Below are positions 53,568 through 62,172 of a stretch of DNA of 64,000 nt, one piece after another. Source of the stretch: Cupriavidus laharis (GTDB taxonomy: Bacteria > Pseudomonadota > Gammaproteobacteria > Burkholderiales > Burkholderiaceae). The position numbers and the translations under genes are program-made. Positions within the stretch are counted from its first letter, which is position 1. Each line of letters begins with the position of its first letter. The stretch covers positions 214,092-278,091 of the forward strand of contig NZ_CAJZAI010000008.1 of assembly GCF_914271435.1 (NCBI RefSeq), written 5' to 3'. The notes below the pieces were generated by a model. That model was not told the origin of the DNA, did no database searches, and worked only from the letters and a program-made list of their open reading frames with translations.

Positions 53568-53745
53568 ATCGCTTCGCCATGAAATGCCGTGTGCCGCACT
53601 TATAGGGCCGTGCGGCCATGCCGGTTTGCACCGTCCCGACCGCGTCGGATACAGTAGCCAACACAGAGGCGTGCGATGACGCGCCCGGCTCGCCAGTTCG
53701 CCAATGTGCCCCCCGCGGCGCAGCGAAGACGACAAGGAGACAGCG

Positions 53746-55725
53746 ATGGACCTGCGGCAACGCGAGCACATCGAGACGGTGGTCCAGGCCACTACCTACC
53801 TGCCCCCGCCTGCGCCGCTTGCGGACCGGCTGACGCACGACGCCGTGATCCAGAATTCGTGGCGGCGCTGCGTGCACCAGTACGGGCTCGATCCCTCGCG
53901 CATGCAGGAAGCGCGCATCGTGCCGCAGACGCGCCTGCGCGAGCACCAGCAACGCATCGACGACTTCGCCCGCATTGCCCGGCACGGGCTGGAAAGCCTC
54001 TATGCCCAGGTCGCAGGCCTGGGCTACGTGGTGCTGCTGACCGATGCGCAGGGCGTGACCGTGGACTACATCGGCGATGCGCGCACCGATGCCGACCTGC
54101 GCCATGCCGGCCTGTACCTGGGCGCGGAATGGAGCGAGCGCGGCGCGGGCACCTGCGCGGTCGGCACGGCACTGGTTACCGGCGAAGCGCTGACGGTCCA
54201 CCAGGCCGACCATTTCGATGCGACCCACATCCCGCTCACCTGCACGGCGGCGCCGCTGTTCGATTCGCGCGGCAACCTGAGCGCGATCCTGGACATCTCC
54301 GCGCTGACTTCCCCGCATGCCAAGGAAAGCCAGGGGCTGGCGCTGCAGATGGTGCGCATTTACGCGGCGCATATCGAGAACGCCAACTTCCTGCGCGTAC
54401 ACCACCGCGACTGGATCCTCAAGCTCAACGTCTCGCCGGAGTTTGTCGACGTCAACCCGGAGTACCTGCTCGCGCTGGATGACAGCGGCCGCATCGTCGG
54501 CCACAACCACCGGGCGCGCCGCATGCTGGAAGGCGAGTTGCCCACCGGCACGGTGCTCGGCCAGCCGTTCGAGACGCTGTTCAACGCTCGGCTGGAAGAC
54601 CTGGGCCGCTATGTCTATTCACGCCCGAGCGAGCAGCGCCTGGTGGCACTGAACCGCAGCGGCGGCCTGCTCTACCTGAGCGTGCTGCCGCCCGCCCTGC
54701 GCTGGCAGGCGGATACGGCGCGCGAGCGGCCCGCACCGCTGCCGGAGCCGCTGGCGGCACTGTGCGGCGGCGATGCCGCGCTGCAGCAGCAGTTGCAGCG
54801 CGCGGCGCGACTCGTTGATTCGCCTATCAATTTGCTCATCAACGGCGAGACCGGCAGCGGCAAGGAATACTTCGCCAAGGCGCTGCACCAGGCCAGCGCG
54901 CGCCGCGGCCAGCCTTTCGTGGCGGTGAACTGCGCCGCCATTCCGGAAACGCTGATCGAAAGCGAGCTGTTCGGCCACCTGCCCAACAGCTTCTCCGGCG
55001 CCGGCCCGCGCGGCAAGCGCGGGCTGATCCAGGAGGCGGACGGCGGCACGCTGTTCCTTGACGAGATCGGCGACATGCCGCGCGAGCTGCAGTCGCGGCT
55101 GCTGCGCGTGCTGGCCGAGGGCGAGGTGCTGCCCATCGGCGCGGCGCGCCCGGTGCCGGTCAGGCTGCGCGTGATTTCCGCCACCCATCACCGGCTGGAA
55201 GACCTGGTGGCGCAAGGGCGTTTCCGCGAGGACCTGTTCTACCGGCTCAACGGCGCGCGCTTTGCGCTGCCGCCGCTGCGCGAGCGCACGGATTTCGACT
55301 GGCTCGTGCAGAAGATGCTGGGCGATGACGGGCAGGGCGGCATTACGCTGTCGCCGCAGGCGCGCGAACGGCTTTGCCGCCACCGCTGGCCCGGCAACCT
55401 GCGCGAGCTGCGCAACGTGCTGGAGTACTCGCGCGCGGTCTGCTCCGACGGCTATATCGAACTGCACGACCTGCCCGACAGCCTTGGCGCCGAAGCGGCA
55501 CCCGCGCCGACAGCGGCAGTGCCGGCGCTGCCGGCGGCGCACGGCGACGCGCATCAGTTGTCGCCCGAGGCCATGCTGCTGATGCAGTACCTGCGTGCGT
55601 CAGGCTGGAACCTCAGCGCCGTGGCGCGACAGATTGGCGTGAGCCGCATGACGCTGTACCGCCGCATGGAGCGCTACGGCATCCAGTCCCCCAACCGCCG
55701 CGACGGCGACCCGCCGCAGCCGTAA
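53746..55725 (+). CDS. acoR: sigma-54-dependent acetoin activator AcoR
   Basis: A 659-residue activator. An N-terminal GAF-like sensory domain (about residues 75-220, ARTDADLRHAGLYLGAEWSERGAGTCAVGTAL) precedes an AAA+ domain (about 335-560): Walker A NGETGSGKEYF, Walker B GGTLFLDEIGDMP, and arginine-finger region FREDLFYRLNGARFALPPLRER. The sigma-54 contact loop, usually GAFTGA, reads NSFSGA here. A Fis-type HTH ends the protein (LSAVARQIGVSRMTLYRRMERYGI). ATG 53746 has AAGGAGACAGCG upstream. It should activate the acoXABC promoter at 55,890 in response to acetoin. Confidence 0.95.
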   Translation: MDLRQREHIETVVQATTYLPPPAPLADRLTHDAVIQNSWRRCVHQYGLDPSRMQEARIVPQTRLREHQQRIDDFARIARHGLESLYAQVAGLGYVVLLTDAQGVTVDYIGDARTDADLRHAGLYLGAEWSERGAGTCAVGTALVTGEALTVHQADHFDATHIPLTCTAAPLFDSRGNLSAILDISALTSPHAKESQGLALQMVRIYAAHIENANFLRVHHRDWILKLNVSPEFVDVNPEYLLALDDSGRIVGHNHRARRMLEGELPTGTVLGQPFETLFNARLEDLGRYVYSRPSEQRLVALNRSGGLLYLSVLPPALRWQADTARERPAPLPEPLAALCGGDAALQQQLQRAARLVDSPINLLINGETGSGKEYFAKALHQASARRGQPFVAVNCAAIPETLIESELFGHLPNSFSGAGPRGKRGLIQEADGGTLFLDEIGDMPRELQSRLLRVLAEGEVLPIGAARPVPVRLRVISATHHRLEDLVAQGRFREDLFYRLNGARFALPPLRERTDFDWLVQKMLGDDGQGGITLSPQARERLCRHRWPGNLRELRNVLEYSRAVCSDGYIELHDLPDSLGAEAAPAPTAAVPALPAAHGDAHQLSPEAMLLMQYLRASGWNLSAVARQIGVSRMTLYRRMERYGIQSPNRRDGDPPQP

Positions 55726-55752
55726 CGCTGCCCAACGAGACAGTTGTCCAGC

Positions 55753-55782
55753 GGTGTACACCTGCGCTGTGACACCTGTCAC
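55753..55782. promoter_or_regulatory. candidate AcoR upstream activating sequence
   Basis: Two adjacent dyads: GGTGTACACC (55753-55762) and GTGACA-CC-TGTCAC (55769-55782). They lie about 110-135 bases before the sigma-54 promoter, the normal distance for an enhancer-binding protein to loop to the polymerase. Confidence 0.65.
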
Positions 55783-55889
55783 GCCATGAACGCCGGCGGC
55801 ACGGTCCGCACGGCAGCCTGACCCGCGTTTCCTGCGGGTTATCCCGCAATTTTTCCTGTCCCTGCCTCGAAGCGGCACGCCGTGCATGC

Positions 55890-55905
55890 TGGCACAGCCA
55901 TTGCA
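55890..55905 (+). promoter_or_regulatory. sigma-54 promoter of the aco operon
   Basis: TGGCAC at 55890-55895, five bases, then TTGCA at 55901-55905: a full match to the -24/-12 consensus. The predicted transcription start near 55917 is 26 bases before the acoX start codon. AcoR, encoded upstream on the same strand, is the expected activator. Confidence 0.93.
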
Positions 55906-55942
55906 ATCTGCCTGTCAGCACAACGACAACAGGAAACAGGCC

Positions 55943-57004
55943 ATGGGACAAGCACGGTCCGCCGGTGCGCCGCTGGTCGGCATCATCGCCAACCCGGTAT
56001 CGGCGCGCGACATCCGCCGCGTGATTGCGAATGCCAGCAGCCTGCAGCTGGCCGATCGCGTCAACATCGTGCTGCGCCTGCTGGCCGCGTTGTCGGCCTG
56101 CGGCGTCGACCGCGTGATGATGATGCCGGACCGCGAAGGGCTGCGCGTCATGCTCGGCCGTCACCTGAGCCGGCACCAGGGGCCGGACGCCGGGCTGCCG
56201 GCCGTGGAGTACGTCGACATGCCTGTCACCGCGCGCGTCGATGACACGCTGAACGCGGCGCGCCAGATGGCTGATGCCGGCGTGGCGGTGATCATCGTGC
56301 TGGGCGGCGACGGCACGCACCGCGCGGTGGTGCGCGAATGCGGCGGCGTGCCGATCGCCGGCCTGTCTACCGGCACCAACAACGCCTTCCCGGAAATGCG
56401 CGAGCCCACCATCACCGGGCTGGCGGCGGGGCTGTACGCCACGGGCCAGGTGCCGGCATCGCACGCGCTGGCATCGAACAAGCGGCTCGACATCGTCATC
56501 CGCGATGCCGACGGCGGCTTCCGGCGCGATATCGCGCTGGTCGACGCGGTGATCGCCCACGAGCATTTCATCGGTGCGCGGGCGCTGTGGAAGGCCGACA
56601 CGCTGGCCGCCGTGTACGTGGCCTTTGCCGATCCGCAGGCCATCGGCCTGTCGGCCATCGCCGGCCTGCTGGAACCGCTGGGCCGGCGCGAAGCGGGCGG
56701 TCTCGCGATCGAACTGGCTGCGCCGGGGCAAGGCGAGTTCGAGCTGCGCGCGCCGATTGCCCCCGGCCTGCTGTGCCCGGTTTCCGTGGCCGGCTGGCAG
56801 CGCCTGGAGCACGCCAGGCCGCATCGCGTGCGCCAGCGCGCGGGCATCGTCGCGCTCGACGGCGAGCGCGAGCTGGCCTTCGGCCCGCACGACGAAGTCA
56901 CCGTCACCCTGCATGAACACGCCTTCCGCAGCATCGACGTGGCGGCGTGCATGCGCTATGCCGCGCGCGCGCGGCTGATGCGCAGCGTACCCGCAGTCCA
57001 CTGA
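55943..57004 (+). CDS. acoX: acetoin catabolism protein AcoX (NAD-kinase-like)
   Basis: A 353-residue protein of the ATP-NAD kinase-like AcoX family: VGIIANPVSARDIRRVIANASSLQLADRVNIVLRLLAALSACGVDRVMMMPD, then the glycine-rich GGDGTHRAVVRECGGVPIAGLSTGTNNAFPE, which matches the GGDGT motif of NAD and diacylglycerol kinases. Its reaction in acetoin use is not known. ATG 55943 has CAGGAAACAGGCC before it. It is the first gene of the acoXABC operon. Confidence 0.94.
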   Translation: MGQARSAGAPLVGIIANPVSARDIRRVIANASSLQLADRVNIVLRLLAALSACGVDRVMMMPDREGLRVMLGRHLSRHQGPDAGLPAVEYVDMPVTARVDDTLNAARQMADAGVAVIIVLGGDGTHRAVVRECGGVPIAGLSTGTNNAFPEMREPTITGLAAGLYATGQVPASHALASNKRLDIVIRDADGGFRRDIALVDAVIAHEHFIGARALWKADTLAAVYVAFADPQAIGLSAIAGLLEPLGRREAGGLAIELAAPGQGEFELRAPIAPGLLCPVSVAGWQRLEHARPHRVRQRAGIVALDGERELAFGPHDEVTVTLHEHAFRSIDVAACMRYAARARLMRSVPAVH

Positions 57005-57037
57005 GCAAACCGTACCACCCCAACCAAGGAGACAACC

Positions 57038-58042
57038 ATGAGCGCCAGTGCCATGCAAGCCGGCCCCAGCGGGCTGCCACTCGACAAGGAGACCCTGCTG
57101 TCGGTGTATCGCAAGATGCGCACCATCCGCGACTTCGAAGAACGCCTGCACGTGGACTTCGGCCGTGGCGACATTCCCGGCTTCGTGCACCTCTATGCGG
57201 GCGAGGAGGCCGCCGGTGTCGGCATCCTGCATCACCTCAACGATGGCGACCGCATCGCCAGCACGCACCGCGGCCACGGCCACTGCATTGCCAAGGGCGT
57301 GGACCCGGTCGCGATGATGAAGGAGATCTACGGCAAGAAGGGCGGCTCGTGCAACGGCAAGGGCGGCTCCATGCATATCGCCGACCTGTCCAAGGGCATG
57401 ATGGGCGCCAACGGCATCCTGGGCGCCGGCGCGCCGCTGATCTGCGGCGCCGCGCTGGCGGCCAAGTTCCGCGGCAAGGGCGAGGTCGGCATTACTTTCT
57501 CCGGCGATGGCGCCTCGAACCAGGGCACCTTCCTCGAAAGCCTGAACCTGGCCGCCGTGTGGAACCTGCCGGTGATCTTCGTGATCGAGAACAACGGCTA
57601 CGCGGAGTCGACCTCGCGCGACTACGGCACTGCGGTCGATAGCTACGTGGATCGTGCGGCCGGCTTCGGCATTCCTGGCGTGACCGTGGACGGCACCGAT
57701 TTCTTCGCCGTGCATGAGGCTGCCGGCGAGGTCATCCGCCGTGCGCGCGAAGGCGGCGGGCCGGCGCTGCTCGAATGCAAGATGGTCCGCTTCTATGGCC
57801 ATTTCGAAGGCGACGCACAGACCTATCGCGCGGCCGGCGAACTCGACGACATCCGCGCCAACAAGGACTGCCTGAAGCTGTTCTCGCGCACCGTGACGCA
57901 GGCCGGCGTCATCACGCGCGAGGAACTCGAAGCCATTGACCGCGAAGTCGCCGCGCTGATCGAACACGCGGTGCAGGAAGCCAAGGCCGCACCGCTGCCC
58001 GGGCCGGAAGACCTGCTGACGGATGTCTACGTGAGCTACTGA
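57038..58042 (+). CDS. acoA: acetoin dehydrogenase E1 component, alpha subunit
   Basis: A 334-residue subunit of a thiamine-diphosphate-dependent E1. The TPP motif runs from GDGASNQGTFLESLNL to FVIENNGYAES (GDG..NN, about residues 150-182). The N-terminal IRDFEERLHVDFGRGDIPGFVHLYAGEEA and the SMHIADLSKGMMGANGILGAGAPLICGAALA are typical of E1-alpha. With AcoB it cleaves acetoin to acetaldehyde and a hydroxyethyl group on TPP. AAGGAGACAACC precedes ATG 57038. AcoB follows after 46 bases. Confidence 0.97.
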   Translation: MSASAMQAGPSGLPLDKETLLSVYRKMRTIRDFEERLHVDFGRGDIPGFVHLYAGEEAAGVGILHHLNDGDRIASTHRGHGHCIAKGVDPVAMMKEIYGKKGGSCNGKGGSMHIADLSKGMMGANGILGAGAPLICGAALAAKFRGKGEVGITFSGDGASNQGTFLESLNLAAVWNLPVIFVIENNGYAESTSRDYGTAVDSYVDRAAGFGIPGVTVDGTDFFAVHEAAGEVIRRAREGGGPALLECKMVRFYGHFEGDAQTYRAAGELDDIRANKDCLKLFSRTVTQAGVITREELEAIDREVAALIEHAVQEAKAAPLPGPEDLLTDVYVSY

Positions 58043-58088
58043 ATCGCTGCCAACCCGACACGGCTACCTAATCATCAGGGGACAGAAC

Positions 58089-59105
58089 ATGGCTCGCAAA
58101 CTGAGCATCAAGCTGGCGATCAACGAGGCGATCGACCAGGAAATGACGCGTGACCCCAGCGTGATCATGCTGGGTGAAGACATTGTCGGCGGCGCCGGCG
58201 CGGACGGCGAGAAGGACGCCTGGGGCGGCGTGCTGGGCGTGACCAAGGGCCTCTACGCCAAGCACGGCGACCGGCTGCTGGACACGCCGCTATCCGAGTC
58301 CGCCTACGTGGGTGCGGCCATCGGCGCAGCGGCCTGCGGCATGCGGCCGATCGCCGAGCTGATGTTCATCGACTTCATGGGCGTGTGCTTCGACCAGATC
58401 TTCAACCAGGCCGCCAAGTTCCGCTACATGTTCGGCGGCAAGGCCGAGACGCCGGTGGTGATCCGCGCGATGGTGGGCGCGGGCTTCCGCGCCGCCGCGC
58501 AGCACAGCCAGATGCTGACGCCGCTGTTTACGCACATCCCGGGCCTCAAAGTGGTGTGCCCGTCGACGCCATACGACACCAAGGGCCTGCTGATCCAGGC
58601 GATCCGCGACAACGACCCGGTGATCTTCTGCGAGCACAAGAACCTGTACGGGCTGGAGGGCGACGTCCCCGAGGGTGCCTACACCATCCCGTTTGGCGAG
58701 GCCAATATCGCGCGTGACGGCAAGGACGTGACCATCGTCGCGTACGGGCTGATGGTGCACCGGGCACTGGATGCGGCAGCCACGCTGGCAAAGGAAGGCG
58801 TGGAAGCGGAAGTGATCGACCTGCGTACGCTGTCGCCGCTGGACATGGACACGGTGCTCGAATCGGTCGAGAACACCGGGCGGCTGGTGGTGGTGGACGA
58901 GGCGAGCCCGCGCTGCAATCTCGCGACCGATATTTCGGCGCAGGTGGCACAGCAGGCGTTCGGCGCGCTCAAGGCCGGCATCGAGATGGTCTGCCCGCCG
59001 CATACGCCGGTGCCGTTCTCGCCCACGCTGGAAGACCTATACATCCCCAGTGCCGCGCACGTCGTGGAAGCGGTGCGCAAGACCATGAAGGGAGGCAAGC
59101 ACTGA
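58089..59105 (+). CDS. acoB: acetoin dehydrogenase E1 component, beta subunit
   Basis: A 338-residue E1-beta. Marks: LGEDIVGGAGADGEKDAWGGVLGVTKGLYAKHGDRLLDTPLSESAYVGAAIGAAACG and MRPIAELMFIDFMGVCFDQIFNQAAKFRYM, plus the C-terminal transketolase domain (VDEASPRCNLATDISAQVAQQAFGALK). It forms an alpha2-beta2 enzyme with AcoA. The acoC start overlaps its stop (TGATG), so translation is coupled. Confidence 0.97.
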   Translation: MARKLSIKLAINEAIDQEMTRDPSVIMLGEDIVGGAGADGEKDAWGGVLGVTKGLYAKHGDRLLDTPLSESAYVGAAIGAAACGMRPIAELMFIDFMGVCFDQIFNQAAKFRYMFGGKAETPVVIRAMVGAGFRAAAQHSQMLTPLFTHIPGLKVVCPSTPYDTKGLLIQAIRDNDPVIFCEHKNLYGLEGDVPEGAYTIPFGEANIARDGKDVTIVAYGLMVHRALDAAATLAKEGVEAEVIDLRTLSPLDMDTVLESVENTGRLVVVDEASPRCNLATDISAQVAQQAFGALKAGIEMVCPPHTPVPFSPTLEDLYIPSAAHVVEAVRKTMKGGKH

Positions 59106-60217
59106 TGGCTGCCGCAATTACCCCGATCGTGATGCCCAAGTGGGGCCTGTCGATGAAGGAAGGCACCGTCAATGCCTGGCTCGTCGACGAAGGCGCCGAG
59201 ATTTCGGTGGGCATGCCGATCCTCGATGTGGAAACCGACAAGATCGCCAATGCCGTCGAGGCGCCTGACGCCGGCACGCTGCGCCGCAAGGTTGCCGGCG
59301 TAGGAGATGTGCTGCCGGTCAAGGCCTTGCTTGGCGTGCTGGCGTCAGCGGAGGTGAGCGATGCGGAAATCGATGCCTACATTGCGGCTTATGAGACGCC
59401 GGCGGACGACGGCGGCGAGGAAGAAGCCGGACCCGCGTACCAGTATGCCGACGTCGACGGCATCCGTGTCCGCTACGCCCGCAAGGGCGACGCCGGGCAG
59501 GCGGTGCTCTTCCTCCACGGATTTGGCGGCGACCTGGACAACTGGCTGTTCAACCTCGACGCCCTCGCCGATGCGTACACCGTGGTGGCGCTGGACCTGC
59601 CAGGTCACGGACAGACGTCGCCGCGGCTCGCGGGCACGACGCTGGCGGAGATGGCCGGCTTTGTAGCCCGCTTCCTGGATGCGGCCGGCATCGATGCGGC
59701 GCACGTGGTGGGCCATTCCATGGGCGGCGGCATTGCCGCGCAGCTAGCCGTGGATGCGCCGCAGCGTGTGTTGTCGGTGGCGCTGGTCTCGCCGGCCGGC
59801 ATGGGCGACGAGATCAACAATGGCTATACCGAGGGCTTTGTCAGCGCGCAGTCGCGGCGCGAGCTCAAGCCCGTGGTCGAGCTGTTGTTCGCCAACCCGG
59901 AGCTGGTCAGCCGGCAGATGCTGGACGACCTGCTGCGCTACAAGCGGCTCGACGGCGTGCAGGAATCGCTGGCGGCGCTCGGCGACAGCCTGTTCGCGCA
60001 GGGTCGTCAGCGCGAACAGCCGGGGCGGCGGCTGGCGGATACCGGCAAGCGCACGCTGGTGGTGTGGGGCGCGCAGGACCGGATCATCCCCAGCGCGCAC
60101 GCGCAGAACGCACCGGCCGGCGCCACGGTGAAGGTGTTCGATGATGCCGGGCACATGAGCCAGATGGAAAAGGCCAGCGACTTCAACGCGCTGCTGCGCA
60201 AGCACCTGGCCGGGTGA
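59105..60217 (+). CDS. acoC: acetoin dehydrogenase E2 component (lipoyl, alpha/beta-hydrolase type)
   Basis: A 370-residue protein with an N-terminal lipoyl domain (about 1-80; the lipoyl Lys in DVETDKIANAVEAP) and a C-terminal alpha/beta-hydrolase-fold domain (about 120-370: VLFLHGFGGDLDNW, GHSMGGGIAAQLA as nucleophile elbow, DAGHMSQMEKA with the histidine). This is the AcoC type of dihydrolipoamide acetyltransferase, in which the classical catalytic domain is replaced by a hydrolase fold. It takes the acetyl group from E1 and gives acetyl-CoA. No acoL (E3) gene follows, so the housekeeping lipoamide dehydrogenase may serve. Confidence 0.96.
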   Translation: MAAAITPIVMPKWGLSMKEGTVNAWLVDEGAEISVGMPILDVETDKIANAVEAPDAGTLRRKVAGVGDVLPVKALLGVLASAEVSDAEIDAYIAAYETPADDGGEEEAGPAYQYADVDGIRVRYARKGDAGQAVLFLHGFGGDLDNWLFNLDALADAYTVVALDLPGHGQTSPRLAGTTLAEMAGFVARFLDAAGIDAAHVVGHSMGGGIAAQLAVDAPQRVLSVALVSPAGMGDEINNGYTEGFVSAQSRRELKPVVELLFANPELVSRQMLDDLLRYKRLDGVQESLAALGDSLFAQGRQREQPGRRLADTGKRTLVVWGAQDRIIPSAHAQNAPAGATVKVFDDAGHMSQMEKASDFNALLRKHLAG

Positions 60218-60294
60218 TGCCGGCAAGCGGACGGCGGCAGCGCCGTCCGCGCCGGCCTGCTATCGTGTGGCAGATCACCGCCAGAACGAATTCC

Positions 60295-61041
60295 ATGCCA
60301 TTCGTATTCATCGAGCCCCATGCTGCGGAAGGCGATCCGCTGCAGGCCGAACTTGCGTTGCTGGACGCTGCAGCACAGGGCAGCCAGGTCGCCCAGTTGT
60401 GGGAGGCCCCGGTGTCGCTGGTGGTGCCACGCAGCTACCTGCGCTATCCGAAGTTCGAGGCCGCGCGTGACAGCTTCGCGCGGCGTGGCTGCCCGGTGTG
60501 GCAGCGCATGTCGGGCGGCGGGCTGGTGCCGCAGGGGCCGGGCATCCTGAACCTGAGCCTTGCGTACAGCGTGGACGGGCCGCCCGGCGCGCTGAGCGAG
60601 GCGGTGTACCTGCACCTCTGCGAGGTCGTCGGCGGGGCACTGCGCACACTTGGCGTGGACACGCACTGGCAGGCGGTGGACGGCTCGTTCTGCGACGGGC
60701 GTTTCAACCTTGCATGGGGCCCGCCGGGGCAGGCGCACAAGATTGCCGGCACGGCCCAGTACTGGCGCCGCGCGCCCGCTGCCGTGCAGGCGACGGACGG
60801 CCAGCGCCATCTTGTGCTGGCCCATGCGGTGCTGCTCGTCAGCGCGGATCCGGCCGCGATCACGCAGCGCGCCAATGCTTTCGAAGCCGAGGCTGGTTCC
60901 GGCCGGCACTACGATGCCGACAAGGTAGTCAGCGTGCGACAGGCCATGGGCGTGGCTGACGAGGAGGGTGCGGCACTGATGGAGCGGGTTCTCCTCGCAC
61001 TCCGGGCCAGCGTGGCGGCCACGCTGCCGCCGCATGCATGA
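60295..61041 (+). CDS. lipoate-protein ligase A-family protein
   Basis: A 248-residue protein of the biotin/lipoate ligase fold: PRSYLRYPKFEAARDSFARRGCPVWQRMSGGGLVPQGPGILNLSLAY matches the lipoate-binding RxSGGG-(x)-V.....GxLN/S motif, and AWGPPGQAHKIAGTAQYWRR holds the conserved lysine that contacts lipoyl-AMP. It lies 77 bases behind acoC in the same direction. The inference is that it attaches lipoate to the lysine of AcoC (or activates lipoate), giving a dedicated maturation factor. ATG 60295 chosen. It is shorter than E. coli LplA (337), lacking the C-terminal domain. Confidence 0.82.
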   Translation: MPFVFIEPHAAEGDPLQAELALLDAAAQGSQVAQLWEAPVSLVVPRSYLRYPKFEAARDSFARRGCPVWQRMSGGGLVPQGPGILNLSLAYSVDGPPGALSEAVYLHLCEVVGGALRTLGVDTHWQAVDGSFCDGRFNLAWGPPGQAHKIAGTAQYWRRAPAAVQATDGQRHLVLAHAVLLVSADPAAITQRANAFEAEAGSGRHYDADKVVSVRQAMGVADEEGAALMERVLLALRASVAATLPPHA

Positions 61042-61044
61042 CGC

Positions 61045-61815
61045 TTACTGTGCGGGCAGGAAGCGCAGGTCGCCGTACCACGCGCGCGCGGTGGCGCCCG
61101 TGTTGTCGGTATCGGTGAGCAGGCCGTAGGCGGTGATCCTGCCGGGCGGTTCGTGGAATACCTGTTCGTAGTCCTGCACGATATTGCGGTGCAGGCTTTG
61201 CCATTGGCCGGCATCGCCGGGCTTGCCGGAGACCACGATCATCTGCACGCGCCCCGTGTGCGGATTGGCGATGACGCTGCCGGGCGCTGCCGTGGTCGAC
61301 CAGATGTACATCAGCGTGGCGTAGGGCAGGTCTTCGCCGCCGAGGCTCCTGGCAAGCTGAATGCTGGCTCGGTCGCCGAACGAGAGTTTTTCCTTGTCGC
61401 CATCGAAGAAGAACACCAGCCGTGCCGGGGCATCCTCCCTGGCGCCCTCGCTGTTGTCGGCGCCTTCGATCGGGGCTTGCGCCTTCCAGCGCCAGGCGAC
61501 GACGGGGGTACGGTTCAGGTCGATATTGCCCTCGTGTATCAGCGCGGAGGCCGAAGCGCTCGCGTCGGCCTGGAGGACGGTAGTGTTGCCGTCCGCCACC
61601 AGGCTGTAGCGGGTCATGATCTTGCCGTGCACGACCGGGAGGTTCTTCCAGTCGGCCGGCAATTGCGCGCCGGGACGCAGTGCGGAGAATGCGATGCCGG
61701 GCTGGTCGCCCTGCGCGGGCCCGGCCGGGGTTGCCAGCAAAAACGCGGCGCACAGCAGGGCGTGCAGGAGCGCTCCCGTCTGCCTGCGTGCGCGCCGGGC
61801 CGACGGGGTGGGCAT
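61045..61815 (-). CDS. DUF3047 family exported protein
   Basis: A 256-residue protein with a signal peptide (LLHALLCAAFLLATPAGPAQG). The mature part has LPADWKNLPVVHGKIMTRYSLVADGNTTVLQADASASASALI, VAWRWKAQAPI, and ARLVFFFDGDKEKLSFGDR with YATLMYIWSTTAAPGSVIANPHTGRVQMIVV, which match the DUF3047 family, a lectin-like beta-sandwich of unknown role. ATG 61815 is chosen for GGAG about ten bases before; ATG 61842 is an alternative. It is convergent with the lipoate ligase, only three bases apart. The upstream 356-base gap contains GGGACATGTCCC (61862-61873). Confidence 0.85.
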   Translation of the reverse strand: MPTPSARRARRQTGALLHALLCAAFLLATPAGPAQGDQPGIAFSALRPGAQLPADWKNLPVVHGKIMTRYSLVADGNTTVLQADASASASALIHEGNIDLNRTPVVAWRWKAQAPIEGADNSEGAREDAPARLVFFFDGDKEKLSFGDRASIQLARSLGGEDLPYATLMYIWSTTAAPGSVIANPHTGRVQMIVVSGKPGDAGQWQSLHRNIVQDYEQVFHEPPGRITAYGLLTDTDNTGATARAWYGDLRFLPAQ

Positions 61816-62172
61816 GGCGGAAGGGCTCCGGTTGCTGGGCATGCGTGCATTGTAGTGAGCGGGGACATGTCCCATTGGTGCACTGAGACATGCGCTGCGC
61901 GTCTTGCGGGACGATGCGCGACGGCGGTGCAGTGCCCAGGCGAACTGGTGGCGCTGGCGGGGGCTGCTGGCCGTGGTCGGCGCTGCCATCGCGTTCGTGC
62001 GGTCGGGAGGATGAGCTGGCCGATCAATCGGCGCGGCACACAAAAAAATCGCGGCCCGCACAGGGGCCGCCAATCGGGAATGCGAGAAGTCAGTTTCCTC
62101 AAGAGGCGTTATCGGCGCAATGGTGCGCATCGAGACCCCTCTTAGGTAGGGAAGTGGCTCGCATTGTCCAGA
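61816..62172. other. 357-base gap between DUF3047 and the unrecognised 273-aa gene
   Basis: Holds the palindrome GGGACATGTCCC (61862-61873) 47 bases upstream of the DUF3047 start, and an intrinsic terminator of the gene to its right (62051-62070). No coding frame is convincing. Confidence 0.55.
62051..62070 (-). terminator. intrinsic terminator after the unrecognised 273-aa gene
   Basis: GCGGCCC and GGGCCGC form a stem with a six-base loop; on the minus strand it is followed by GATTTTTTTG. It lies about 100 bases beyond the stop of the gene at 62173-62994. Confidence 0.75.

Noticed and set aside
55613..57967. A 784-codon minus-strand frame across acoX and acoA
   Set aside because: Antisense shadow of two well-recognised operon genes.
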